DNA of 64,000 nt from Panicum virgatum (taxonomy: Eukaryota > Streptophyta > Magnoliopsida > Poales > Poaceae), in NCBI RefSeq assembly GCF_016808335.1, contig NC_053149.1:22314451-22378450 (forward strand), read 5' to 3'. A program made the position numbers and the translations under genes. Below are positions 33,719 to 46,221 of this stretch, in pieces. A model generated the notes under the pieces. It was not told where the DNA came from, did not search any database, and saw only the letters and a list, made by a program, of their open reading frames with translations. Every line of letters begins with the position of its first letter. The stretch's first letter is position 1.

Positions 33719-34919
33719 TGTTGACGCTCCTTAGAGTGCCAATTTACGTACTGCAAGCGCTCGGATCGTGTAGCTTTTCCCTTAGAGTATTCCCCCAAGA
33801 TTTATCAATCCACGGAACAAGTGTTCTACTATGCTTAACTAAGCACTAATGATGCTGGTAAAAGATCTATATTGAGTGATTGAGTGTGGAATAGATCTAA
33901 TCTAACCAATCTAATCTAATCTAGACTAGTGAGCAATGATAGGTGTGTGCACAAGATATGAAGAGCATTTGTCCATAGGGTCTAGGATCACTAGAGATGT
34001 AATCGCCGAGCAACGAAGAACGGATCTAATCTACCGAAGGTGTGTTCCAAGATCAAAACCTTTCCTTCCCGCATACTGTCACTACACGAGGATAATCAGT
34101 AACGAACAACAATAACACGATAGTTGATGTAATCTAAGTAAACCATGCAAGAGCAAAGTAAACCCAAAGGCAAGTCGCGACCTATTAAGCATCAAAGTAT
34201 CACCAACAAGAATCATGGTAGATCAATCTCATAAAGGATTCGGCAATTACAACTCAAGATCTCCTTACAACCCCATGAACAAACGAGGACTTTACCCCAT
34301 GAAGCTAGGCGAAGCGTAGTCGATCATGGTGACAAAATCTCCGGCAAGGGATGGATCCCATGCTGTCCTCCAACTTGCAGCGGCGCCGAGGGACGATGAG
34401 GCCTCCGGTGTCACCTTTCTCTTGTGTCTAACTCGAATGGATCTCTGGAAATCGTCTCTGGATTCTCTCCTCTGGGTGCCCTTCTCTCTTGATGGCGGCT
34501 TCGGGGTTTTTATAGGCAGATATGGTCGGTGGTTTTGGTAAAACACAGGCTAGGGTTGACGAATACTTCGCGCTGAAGAAAACTGAGGCCGATTGGGCTC
34601 CGAAATGGGCTAGGCCGGCCGGCCTAAAGGGCTCCAGGCCGGCCGGCCTGGGCTCTTTCTAGCCCCTTTTTGGCTCCATCTTTCGCGTGCGGGCTCTTCT
34701 CCTTATTCCTCATCTTAGCCCAGTTTTGACCCTGCGTCAAAACATCTCCGAAAATGTCCAATTTCCTGCCGAAATGCAACATGCTCAAAAATCCAAGACA
34801 AAATCGAAAACGGTCAAGTTCAGGTGCCAAGTGGCGGGTTTGTACATGAATCATCCCGAAGAATTTACCAAAACCTCTCCTAATTGTATAATAAAATGGG
34901 TACTTAAGGTGCGCCAACA
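33719..34919 (-). repeat. Element D 3' LTR (left), 1,201 bp
   Basis: It runs TGTTGACG...GCGCCAACA on the plus strand. A TATAAAAA box on the minus strand lies at about 34506-34514, with paired GGCCGGCC palindromes at 34614-34649. It is very similar to 52412-53601. Confidence 0.92.
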
Positions 34920-34933
34920 TTCCCCCCATGCTT
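34920..34933 (-). other. Element D polypurine tract
   Basis: The complement of TTCCCCCCATGCTTA abuts the 3' LTR at 34919. It is the same PPT motif as in C and E. Confidence 0.75.
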
Positions 34934-36660
34934 AGCTTTTGCTCGTCCTCGAGCAAATCAAATCATCAAGTCCTTCCATGGGTTACTCCAGAGTTCTCAA
35001 ACTGCAAAATTTACTTATGCAAACAAGTCTAACAATATTTCTTCAAACAAAGGTCAGAGGAGCAGCGAGGATAATCATATCATGGGCATTCAAAAACTCA
35101 TCCAATATTACTCCACGACTCTTACCTTTAGCCGGCAACTTGAATAATGACAACACTTGCTTTTCTTGCCATCCTCGGAGGTTTTTTTTAGTTTTTAGAA
35201 GCAAAATACCCTGCAACAAAGGTCAGACCAAAAATTCTTGCACAAGTCCTTTCATGTCTCTCGATATAAGTGGCTATCCTATTATTATTTGCAAACTCTC
35301 ATCTCCCAAAAGTCTCTCAAGTATAATGTGGGGCTATAGGTGAGGCTAGCAAAGTATATACATATATTGTCAAATTAAGAAAACCTTCTAATGATTGCTT
35401 ACCTTCCGAGCCAGTGATCATGAGAGTTTCTCCATAATGTAAAGGGTTCAAGGGTAAGAAGATTTAGAATGGTGGACATGTGTAAAGGCATACAAAAAGA
35501 TCGACTTCAAGGCACAAGCGTCGTCCTCGTTGTCGGATTGCACATGGTTGGAATTGAGGATATTGTTCTCAAACAACAAGGTGATATCTCTTTGCACTTC
35601 TCTAACCATAGAATCCCTTCATTTATTCTTTTCTTCTCTTCTCATACATTTTTTTTCTTTCTTTCTCCCAAATTTTCTTTCTCTTTTCTGAACCTTTTCA
35701 TAGGACACTTTCTATAAAACATAGATAGGCAAATCTCCGAAGTGGCTCCCTGAATTTTTTGGAGCCCGAGCCGAGGCCATAGGGGCCTAGGCCGGCCGGC
35801 CTGGGGCTTTCCAAGCTCAGCTTCAGTCCGTCTTTCTAGTACTCCTTCCTTTCTTCATCCCAAAATTATGTTTTATACAAATCATGCGCAGGAACAGAAC
35901 GTATCCTCATAATTGGGTTGTGGTCAAGGAAAATCATAGTAAACAAGATAATCTCGGGTTCGGGTTTCAGAATCCGGTTGATCTCATGAGTTGTTCCAAT
36001 GAGGAATTCTCATTACCGAATATTGACGGGGCTAGCAATTCAGAGATGAAAAATACAGACACGATCATTGCTAGAAATTAAAACTCCCAAGAGATAGAAA
36101 TCCTAACTCAACTCAATGCACATCCAATGCTTATGGTGGAACGAATATAGCTTGTGGATGATAGGATTTTACTCTCGACTTGTCAAGAACTTGATCAACC
36201 CTATGTTTGTAGGGGTTTTATTATTTTTATAAAATTAAATTCCTCCAAATCATGCTTTACTCGCAAGTGTAATAAAAACCAAGCGCTAGATCAAAGCTCA
36301 AGTGTGGGTATTAACATGGACAAATAATTTACTAAGCTCCACAAATAAGAATTAATTTTCATGACAACGCTCATGAACAATTGCTTTAAAGAAAATAAAG
36401 TAAAACTGAATGCATAAATAAAATTGCACGATCCAACAAAAAACAAAGACTCTTTTTATTTCGTTTTCATGACTCAACACTAATTTAAGACTCACTCTCA
36501 CACGTGCGAAATTAAAGACACGCACACGATGAACTTTTGACTAAACAAAGACTAACAAAATTCAATCTACGAGCTGTCACACCTCTCCCCCCATGCTTAG
36601 ATTATGCGGCGCCCTCGTCGCAATGATATAAAAGAACGGGTGGGACGCTCGTCGGTGTTC
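34934..36660. other. Element D 3' non-coding region
   Basis: It is AT-rich, with a pyrimidine tract near 35625-35700 and a GGCCGGCC site near 35792. A second PPT-like motif (CTCCCCCCATGCTTAG) lies at 36584-36600, just downstream of the extra ORF on the element's strand. No coding content was seen. Confidence 0.6.
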
Positions 36661-37293
36661 TCAACAGCACCTATGGCAATTGCATCTAGGGCGCCCTCCT
36701 CCTCCTTGCTTTTGTAGATCTCCGACAATCCTGAATAACTTCCTTATGTTGCGGAGAAGGAAGTTATAATCTCTTTCGACCAAGCTCTCGATGTCATCCA
36801 TCCTTCGATCCATTGCCACGAGTTGATCGTGGCACCTATCGATGGTGGCGTGGAGATCCGCAATTTCATTGCGGCACTTGAAACAACACCTGAAGTGATG
36901 GCCGCCGTGGTTGGGGCCGTCGTCCTCGGGCTCGTCGTCGTCCTTCTTCTTCTCCTTGCCGCTGTCACCTCCGGAGGGGTCGTCTTCCTCCCTTCTCTCC
37001 TCTTCGGCCCACCCCAGCCAATCATCATCGTAGTCAAGACCGGTGGCGCCCCATGAACCGGGGCTCATGTAGCTCTCCCAATCGCTGTCCCCCGCATAGT
37101 CCTTCGGCTCCGGGGTGTGCTCGATGTAGTTTTTCCTTTTAACTCCGAGAAGGCGCAAGGAACGCCTAGGTGCGGGTGGCTCTTTGTCTTGTCGCTTCTC
37201 GCCCTCGTCTTCGTCGCTGATGACGACGACCACCCTTTGGGCTTGAGCTAGCTTCTCCTTGCACCACAGAGGGCCCTTCCCTCCGACGCTCAT
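36661..37293 (-). CDS. Intact 210-codon ORF in the env position of element D, function unknown
   Basis: It has an ATG at 37293 and a TGA at 36661-36663 with no lesions. The N-terminal third is basic. The middle is strongly acidic (runs of Asp and Glu, about residues 85-130). A His/Cys cluster (HHFRCCFKC, about residue 132) precedes a probable coiled coil (DLHATIDRCHDQLVAMDRR, LVERDYNFLLRN), and the protein ends in a Cys-rich CNCHRCC. It lies between integrase and the 3' LTR, where some Athila elements carry an env-like ORF. I see no signal peptide and no transmembrane segment, so the position is env-like but the protein is not. I do not recognise a family. It may be an accessory nucleic-acid-binding or assembly protein (inference from composition only). 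Confidence 0.6.
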   Translation of the reverse strand: MSVGGKGPLWCKEKLAQAQRVVVVISDEDEGEKRQDKEPPAPRRSLRLLGVKRKNYIEHTPEPKDYAGDSDWESYMSPGSWGATGLDYDDDWLGWAEEERREEDDPSGGDSGKEKKKDDDEPEDDGPNHGGHHFRCCFKCRNEIADLHATIDRCHDQLVAMDRRMDDIESLVERDYNFLLRNIRKLFRIVGDLQKQGGGGRPRCNCHRCC

Positions 37294-37898
37294 CCGTGCT
37301 TGGGTATTAAATTTCTTCGGAGGGGCCTTCGCTTCACATCACTTTGCTTCGACAAGGAGGGGTGTCGCACCAGTTGCCGAGATGGGGCTAGGCGTTTGCT
37401 GCTTTGGCCCCTCTCCTTGATCTCCATCGCTGCAATCATGGCTCTTGCGCTCGCTGGAACGGCCATTGTCGATGTCTCTCACGAGGTGGTGGTGTAGATT
37501 GAAATGTATGAGAGAATAGATCTAAACCGCGCCTCTATTTAAGTCCTGAAAAGACTTGGACGAGAAGTCCAATATCTCTGCGGTTTTTACATGCGAAATC
37601 TATAAGGCACAAGTTTAAAATTTCCTTATCTCGTACCTACCAAAAATTGAGACCGAGTCGCACACGAGGGGGCTCAGGCCGGCCGGCCTAGGGGTGTTGG
37701 GCCGGCTGGCCTAGGGGTGTTGGGCCGGCCGGCCTAGGGGGTTTTTCGGCCCCTTGGACTCCAGCTTTTTTCGAGATGCCCACCAACAAATTATGAGCCT
37801 ATGTTTTACTCAAAGTTCATCCAGAATAAAAATAAAACTACGAAAATAAAATCTAAAAGAGAAAATTTATAAACTTACCTTGCTTAACGTCGTTAGGC
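37294..37898. other. Spacer between integrase and the extra ORF of element D
   Basis: It contains a short GC-rich array at about 37675-37740: three near-identical units centred on GGCCGGCCGGCCTAGGGG (one altered to GGCCGGCTGGCC). Nothing coding was recognised. Confidence 0.6.
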
Positions 37899-40800
37899 TT
37901 GACGTTCCGGTTCCTCATCCATGGTGTATATGTCGATGTAATGAAGGGGCACGACGTCGGGCTCCAAGAATACCTTTAGTCACTGTCCGTTCACCACATA
38001 TTGGTCGCCTTTCACATCCATGATTGTCACCGCTCCTATAGGTGAAACCGAGTGTACGACGTACGGTCCATCCCATTTGCTTTATAATTTTCCTTTGCCA
38101 AAAAGTTTGAATCTTGAATTGTAGAGTAGGACCTTGTCTCCTTCTTTGAATTCCTTGTTTTGTAATCGCTTGTCGTACCATCTCTTCATCCTTTCTTTGT
38201 AAATTGTTGCACTATTGTACGCTTTCAATCTTAACTCCTCCAATTCGCTTATTTGGATTCTCCTTTTAATTCCAGCGGCTTCCGCATCAAAGTTCATCTC
38301 CTTCATCGCCCAATACGCCTTATGTTCTAACTCAACAGGCAAGTGGCATGTTTTTTCCATAAATAAATTGATAAGGAGTCATACCAATCGGGGTTTTGTG
38401 TGCCGTACAATATGCCCATAGTGCATCATCTAGTCTCTTCGACCAATCTTTTCCTCCTTTTACCACGGTCTTCTTTAAAATATCCTTCAATTGCTTATTC
38501 GAAGTTTCCGCTTGTCCGTTTGTTTGGGGGTGATAAGCCGTGGACACTTTATGTTCAATTCCCAATTTCTTCAAGCATTTACCAAAGTCTTTGCCCGTGA
38601 AGTGTGTTCCTCCATCGCTTATAAAAATTCTCGGGATGCCATATCGAGGGAAGATTACCGATTTAATCATGTGTGTGGACTCCTCAGTTGATGCCTTCCG
38701 ACATGGCATAGCTTCAACCCACTTTGAAACATAGTCCACCATCACCAATATATGCTCAAACCCATGTGAGTTCACGAATGGTCCCATGAAATCGATTCCC
38801 CAAACATCAGATAGATCTATTTGCAAGTTATAGTTCAATGGCATGGCATTCCTTTGCGAGATATTCCCCGTCCTTTGGCATTCCGGACAAGTCGAAACAA
38901 ATCTTTTCGCATCTTCATACATCTCGGGCCAATAGAATCCACTAGCCCATACCTTAGCTTGAGTTCTAAAGTGCCCATAATGTCTTCCATATCCCGACGA
39001 GTGACACTTTCTTAGAACTTCTTGATGTTCCTCTCTCAGTATGCATCTTCTTAGGACTCCATCTTCTCCATATCTATATAAGTATGGTGGATCCCAATAG
39101 TATTTTCTTCTTTCTGCGATCACTCTTTTCTTTGCATTCTTTTCCAAGTGATATAAGGGCATCCCTTTTATTTCCCTTATTATATCATTCATCCAACCAT
39201 CTTGGTCGAGAATTCTATATAGGTGATCATCCCTCATTTGGTCTTCGATAGGTTCCTTTCCATCATCTCCATGGTTCATCCTTGATAGGTGGTTGGCCAC
39301 AACATTTTCCGCCCCTTTCTTGTCTCTTATCTCCACATTGAATTCTTGTAGCAATAGGATCCATCGAATCAAGCGTGGTTTAGCATCTTTCTTGGACAAG
39401 AGATACTTGATTGCCGCGTGGTCGGTATAGACTATGACCTTTGAATTTACTATGTATGATCTGAATTTTTCGAAGGCGAATACCACGGCAAGCAATTCTT
39501 TCTCCATTTTTGTATAATTAACTTGGGCTTCATTGAGAGTCTTGCTTGCGTAGTAGATAGAATTTACCTTCCCCTCTTTTCTTTGTCCAAGAACGGCTCC
39601 TACGGCGTAGTCGCTTGCATCACACATGATTTCAAAAGGTAGATTCCAATCCGGGGGTTGCATGATAGGAGCACTTATGAGGGATTGCTTGAGTGTTCGA
39701 AAGGCGTGAAGGCAATCACTATCGAAGACGTATTCCACATCTTTTTGGAGAAGTTGTGTCAATGGCTTGGTGATTTTTGAAAAATCATTTATGAACCTCC
39801 TATAGAACCCGGCATGACCGAGGAAGCTCCTCAAAGATTTGATATCCGTAGGTGGTGGCAATTTTTCCACGGTTTCTATCTTTGCTTTGTCCACCTCTAT
39901 CCCTCTCTCGGAGATATCATGACCGAGAACAATTCCTTCTTTCACCATGAAATGACACTTCTCCCAATTAAGCACAAGATCAACCTCTCCACATCTTTTA
40001 AGAACTTTCTCCAAATTTGCCAAGCAATTTTCAAAGCTAGTACCATGCACCGAGAAATCATCCATGAATACCTCCATAATCTCTTCTATGAAATTTGAAA
40101 ATATAGCCATCATGCACCTTTGAAAAGAAGCGGGCGCATTGCACAATCCAAAAGGCAACCTCCGATATGCAAAAGTTCCATACGGGCAAGTAAATGTGGT
40201 CTTATGTTGATCATCCGGATGAATAGGTATTTGGAAGAATCCCGAGTATCCATCAAGGTAACAAAAGTGTGAATGCTTTGCCAACCTTTCTAGCATCTCG
40301 TCAATGAATGGTAGTGGAAAATGATCCTTCCTCGTTGCCTTATTCAATTTTCTATAATCGATGCACATCCTCCATCCCATGATGGTTCTTTGAGGTATCA
40401 ATTGCTCTTTCTCACTTTTCACAACCGTGAGTCCTCCTTTCTTTGGAACGCAATGTACGGGGCTTACCCATTCACTATGTGGCACGGGGTATATTATTCC
40501 GGCATTCAATAATTTGATAACCTCCTTCTTCACCACATCACGCATAGCATGGCTCAACCTTCTTTGATGCTCTACGACCGGCTTGTATTGCTCCTTGAGT
40601 TGTATACGATGTGTGCAAAAAGTGGGGCTAATACCTTTCAAGTCATTAATCGAGTAGCCGATCACCTTTTTGTGCTTTTTCAATAAATTCAGCAACTTCT
40701 CCGTCTCTTCCGGGCTCAATTCGTCGCTAACAATCACCGGGAAAGTCTTTCCATCTCCCAAGAATTCATATTTCAATCCCTTGGGGAGCGGCTTCATCTC

Positions 40801-41145
40801 AACATCGGGCGCACCATCCTCTTTTTGATCTAACTCTCCAATGTCTTCAAATTTTTCTTCCTCCAAATTCCCGTGCTGCAGCTTCAACTCTTCCATTGTT
40901 TCCATTAGTTCTCCATCTTGATCGTCTTGAGCGTCTCCATTCTCCAAAGCGCGTTGGAGAGGATCCCTGAAAGAATCAATGGAACTAATGCTCTCTACCC
41001 CTTCGTTATCAAGAGGTAGAGGTATAGCACGAGACGGTTTTGAATGGAATTCGAAAGTGTGCCTCTCTCCATCTAGATCAAAAGTGACAATCCCTTTTCC
41101 AACATCTAGAATAGCATTTACTAATTTGAGAAAGGGTTTTCCAAG
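37899..41145 (-). pseudogene. pol: Element D pol: RT, RNase H, integrase (one homopolymer frameshift, otherwise long and open)
   Basis: An 871-codon stretch (40947-38332) is open, and the frame extends upstream to 41145, where E interrupts. Counting from 40947: RT about 130-330 with CIDYRKLNK and FMDDFSVHG at 293-301; RNase H with CDASD at about 442 and TDHAAIKYL at about 508; integrase zinc finger (HSS...CPECQ, about 649-691); core with D at about 719, D at 778 (SDGG) and E at 815 (TNGQAE). All catalytic residues are present. Near 38350 an A-run seems one base too long, shifting the frame. The C-terminal part continues at 38360-37899 in the other frame with TAA at 38082 and TGA near 37980. 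The product would reverse-transcribe and integrate the element. Confidence 0.92.
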
Positions 41146-42552
41146 TGTTGAAGCTCCTTAGCGCCCCGATTTGTATACCGCAAGCGCACGGTTCGTGTAG
41201 CTTTTCCCTCAGAGTATTCCCCCAAGGTTTATCAATCCATGGAACCAAAGATACAAGAAACAATCTACTAACATAGAGAATCCTTTGTGTTGAGGTGGTG
41301 TAAACGAATCTAATCTACTAAAAACGACAAACACTGAAGGTAGCGAGAGAAAGTTAGAGATAACCAATCTAGATCACCTAGATCATGCATATGTTGTAGT
41401 TCAAGCCAGATGTAGTGAAGCAAGATAGATGTGAATCTCAATGAAAAGCATCTTTAAACCAAAATCTCCAATCCGATCCTTCGATACCCCATCTACTCAA
41501 AGCAACGCCCTGTCACGATGCCCCCCTTTGGACGAAAGCACCCTGAAGCAAGTCGAACCCCCTTTGGTAGTTCCGCCATGAACCTCTAGCCACCATGACT
41601 ACAAGATCATGCTAAGCGATCTATCTCGATAATAGATCTAAGATGAAGCAAACCCAAAGAAAAGAATGAAATCGAAAGAGAGAACATGGTCACTAAAAAT
41701 TTGGAATCACAAGTAACTTCACCATGAATGATTATACATCACAAGATCACAACCGGGGCCCTACCTTGATCTTGATGATCCTAGCTCCAGAACTCCGATG
41801 TGGTCTTCCTTGCAAGGTTCCCACATCAGCTAGGGAAGCCCCTAGAAAACTAGCACGACCCTCGGCTCTCCGAGAGGTGTCCCTCTATCTTCTCTGCTAC
41901 TTGGCGTCGTCTCCCGAATTGATCTTCTCGTGAGCCTCGGGGAGGGGTCTTTAAATAGCCTCACGAAACCCTAGTTGGAAGGGGAGGCCGAGACTCCCTG
42001 AAAAGGGCCTGGGCCGACCGGCTCAATGAGCCCAGGCCGGCCAGCCTGGCCCATTTCCTCGCCGCCATGTGTCCTCCTTTCTCCCCAAGTCTTCTAGAGT
42101 TTATACCTTTCACGATTGCACCCCGTTGGACGTCGTTATCTTCGAGATATGTTCGAGGGAAAGGAAGGTGACGGAGAATCCTTCCTTAAATCTCTATTTT
42201 CTTTGCTTAGCCTTGAAGTATCTTGATCTCATCTTGTGGGATTTGTACTTTGGGATTCATTGGAGGGTGGATATGCATGAACGGGCTTCTAATCATCATG
42301 GCCTTTGGTCCTTTGTTTGGGCTTTTGGCCTTTGACTTTCTTCATGTTATCGTGTGATCATGGGCCTCATCATTTCATGCTCCAAAATTGGTCAAAAACC
42401 TGCAAAAACAAAGTACCTCCAAAATATATGTGTAAATGTGAAAACGACCAATAATTGGGCCGAGGTTAGGATGGTTAGTGATTTTGATATTAAATTCATG
42501 CCATTATCAAAGTTAAACAGGGGATAAAATGGATATTTAAGCAGCCCCAACA
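41146..42552 (-). repeat. Element E 3' LTR (left), 1,407 bp
   Basis: It runs TGTTGAAGCTCC...CAGCCCCAACA on the plus strand. A TATTTAAA box on the minus strand lies at about 41949-41957. It is full length; the 5' LTR lacks 41752-42410 of this sequence. Confidence 0.9.
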
Positions 42553-44389
42553 TTCCCCCCATGCTTAAACCTTGCTCGTCCTCGAGTAAGTCTTTGATAA
42601 AAATCAGCGTTGCCTTTCAGTATCCAATCTCTGCACTTGATCATACACGAGAAAACACAATGCTCCCAAAAAATATTTTGCAGTTAATAGTTCAAGTTGT
42701 AACCAGCTTTTTCAATGTGGAAGGTAGATACAAGTTAAATGCTTCCCCATAATTATTAAGCACATGCTCTCAAAATTAAACAAGTCTCAGAATTAAGAAA
42801 GTAAGTTCCATAAGTAATGCTAAACCAAGATCAATAATTTAAACCTCATTGCAATTTGCTCATGGAAACGCTCAGCTCATCTTGTCTATCAAACTTGCTA
42901 GAACTTTCTCCTTTTTCTCTCTCATATGTGTGTGTGAGGCTTTATCTGGAGCTCTAGAAAGGTTAGTCCTAACAAAAGATATTATAATCAAGATATTATC
43001 AAAACAAGAAATACTTCTTATGGGTTTACCGAGACTCGTCAAAAAGACCATTGGAAAATAATTTCTTTGTGGAGAGGGAGAGAATGGAACACACACTTTA
43101 GATGGTGGACATGTGCAAATGGCAACGGTTGATCCCAAGGCACAACTGAAGTCCTTATTATCGGATTGCACATGGTTGGAATAATTGAGTATAGAATAAT
43201 CTTCAAAGTACTTGGAGTTTAATGAAGCTAAAGGAACCGTGGAGCTTTTCATCATCATTTTTTTTCTTTCCTCTTTTTTTCTTTCTTTTCTTTCTTTCTT
43301 TTTGCTCCTCAGAACCGTTGGCAACACAGTGCACTTACTCCACCTCCCCCATGCTTGAACGTTTGCTTGTCCTCAAGCAATGAAGTGATGATAACCTGAT
43401 GGATTGAGTGCATAAAACTCGTATAAATTCTCTGGACTCAACTTTGGAATTCAATGGGGCATCTCCTCGTAAAAGATTGAAGCCAACAGAGGAGGAAAAG
43501 GGGCAGGCCGGGTGGCCTAGCCTACTGCGTGTAGGCCTCCACTTCTTTGGATTTTTCTGCTGCGAACTCTTTGATGCTTCCCAAGCTTATGTTTTATTGA
43601 ATTTTGCTCTTGATTCCACTGTTTTGCCGTCGAAATAATAATATATACTCAATATATGGGTTGTGGTCAAGGAAGTGTTTCACAAAAAAATATTTTTGGT
43701 TAAGGGTGGATATCCAGCGAGGTTTGCCATGTTCCCGGTATAGAAACTCACAATGCATGGATAGAATGGCTAGCAAAAGAGAGGTACACAAAAATACGGA
43801 ATGGTCAGCTTCTTAGTCACGTGCCAAAGAAGATAAATCTTGAATTGATTCACCTGAAAATAAATCTTGCTCTATGGTTTATCATGATATAACATTTGGG
43901 CTTTTAAAAGGGTAGAGCAATTGCAAAATGTATCATTGACAAGGTTAGCTCAAAATTAAGTCCAAATTAAATTCTCCTTGACAAGCTTAAGTAAGAGATC
44001 AAGAATAAAAGATATGGGTCTTAATTTATCATAATCTCCACAATTGAATTAGCCAGCATTTAATTAATTTTTCAGATCATGTTAGAGAGAGCATTAGTTT
44101 AATCATGCATAAACCAAGCACAAAAAAGTAGACAAAGCGGCAATGATCATCATATTTAATATGGCACAAACTTTCTATCATCATCGCTAACCATAACATT
44201 TAAGCGTGGGTGATGCATTTATTTATCATGGTGATGAAAGCAAAAGAAAACAAATAGCACACATGCTGAAATAAATAAAATAGAAAATTGCTACACACAC
44301 AAGCTTGCACACATGCTGAAAATAAATGAAAAGAAATAGAAAAATCAAAACCACACGTGCGAGCATTTTATTCATGGTCTTGTCGTCGA
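42553..44389 (-). other. Element E PPT and 3' non-coding region
   Basis: The PPT (complement of TTCCCCCCATGCTTAAAC) is at 42553-42570. A second copy of the motif (CCTCCCCCATGCTTGAAC) is at 43343-43360. 43594-43791 matches, in the opposite orientation, 29249-29400 of element C, which shows a shared 3' region. No coding domain was seen. Confidence 0.65.
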
Positions 44390-46068
44390 TCACTCTTCTT
44401 GATTGCCTCTTGCGTTGTATCCTTGGTCATAATATTGTTGAAATGCTCCTCCATCAAATTGTTCCGGTGGCGCTAGGCCTAGAACTCCCATTTGATATGC
44501 AATTCCCGTGGTTCCATCTTCTAGTTGGCTTGTGTGCCTCCGGATGGCGTCTATGTCGTCCATGTTTCTCCTTGCATAGGCACCCATGATTCTCATTCCT
44601 TGTTCCGGTTGAGGGAGGTCAAAAAATTGTGCTCCAAATGACGGGTCAGGCATCTCTCCTTGGTATGATGGGGGTTGGTAGCCGTAGTTGCTAAATGGTG
44701 GGGCGCCGGGTACACCGGTGGAGGCGCTGCCACACCATGCCCCCATGATTGATCTTGGTTTCCTTCCCATTGACTCGTCCATCCTTGCGGGTGTCCTTGT
44801 CCACTTGATGCACCTTAAAATTCATTCCTCCAATAAACAGAACTTGATGGTGGAAGCTTTACTTCTAGATTTTCTTGTTGTGCCGACGCTGATGCTCCTT
44901 CAATCAACCTTCCTCTTTTTGTTTTCTTCACCATTGCTCCAATGTTTTCAACTCGACAATCGGTCCTTCCTCTTGCGAATAATTTGAGCCTTTGATCGGG
45001 GAGGGAAATATCCATCTAGGAAATAGTGAATCCCTTCTTTTCATCCCCTCTGATGTAATGGCCTTGCCTCAAATGTTCAATCCCCATATCTCTTCCCGGG
45101 ACATAATATTTTTGGATCACTGCTAACCCCGGATTCATTGCTCGGGCTATTAGTGTGAGATAATACCCCGAACCAACTTCTCCCGTGCTGGATGATGCTT
45201 CACAAATCCATCTTTCAACCATGATGTAGGTGGGATCAATCACTTGCTTTTTCATAAATGCTGAATACATCCAATTCAATTCTTGGTCGGTGACTTTTGA
45301 TTCTCTCATCCTCCCGAGAATTCTTTTGCTCACCCAAGAGTGGAATATTTGGAGGATCACATTACTTATATTCTTCCTTTGGCAGTTGACATCTTTTGCT
45401 ATCTTCATCCAAAACTCATCAAGCTCTCCATCTCCTACTTCCACCATTTCATTAGCACTACTTTTGAACCCGAGCAAACTCCCTATTTCTCCATAGGTGA
45501 TGACTTTTTCTTCGTTCTTGAGCCAAAATTTCAGACATGGCACTTCTTCATCATCCACCACTTCTGTTATTTTGTTTAGTGTCATGAACATCTCCAAAGT
45601 CACTTCTTCTTGCATGTCTACCGTAACACCGTCGGAAAATAGCTTCCAACCGATGTTCTCCAAGAGCTTGTAGATATCATGATGGAATCCCAACTTCTCC
45701 AATGCTTCATCATCAAAATCATAATTTGCTCGCAGCCTTCCCTTCATGAATTTGAGCCTTTCTTCTTCTTTCTTTGACAAGATAATAAACCCGTATTCGG
45801 AATTCTTGGGCTTGTATGGCGGTGGTGCGGATGACCTTGACGAACGCCGTGGAGGAGGTGGCATCCCTTCGGTGAATCTCATGGAGGAGCTTCTTGGGTC
45901 TCTCATCCCACCAAGGAGCAACATGTCGCTCCTCGGTGCAGGGTTGTCTTCCTCCATGCTCCGCGGAGACTCGGAGACCAAGTGCCTCCGCGAAGAACTT
46001 GGCGATGCTTCAGGTGTTGATGAACGCGTCCTTCTCCTCCCGGTGACGAACTTCATGAAGCCACTCAT
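44390..46068 (-). pseudogene. Athila ORF1-like protein of element E
   Basis: The ATG at 46068 begins MSGFMKFVTGRRR. A Ser/Pro/Arg-rich N-terminus is followed by a globular part (about residues 90-330) with FHSWVSKRILGRM, LNWMYSAFMKK and GSGYYLTLIARAMNPG. The segment order resembles the ATHILA ORF-1 family (PF03078). The frame meets TAG at 45016-45018, continues in frame to TAA/TGA near 44815, then shifts; the remaining part (44782-44390) is Gln/Pro-rich with a short coiled coil and ends near 44390. This family is found in Athila-type elements and has no established biochemical function. The PF03078 assignment is by eye. Confidence 0.6.
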
Positions 46069-46221
46069 GGTGACTCTTTGCTGCACACACTAAAAAACAA
46101 ACACACCGGGGGTTTCTTGCTGGTGGGAGAACAATATATCGAAGAGTGGAGCAAACTAGGATTTGTGGTGAATTTTTTGATATTTTTGGAGTTGATTTTG
46201 TTGGACGAATTTTTCAGAGCT

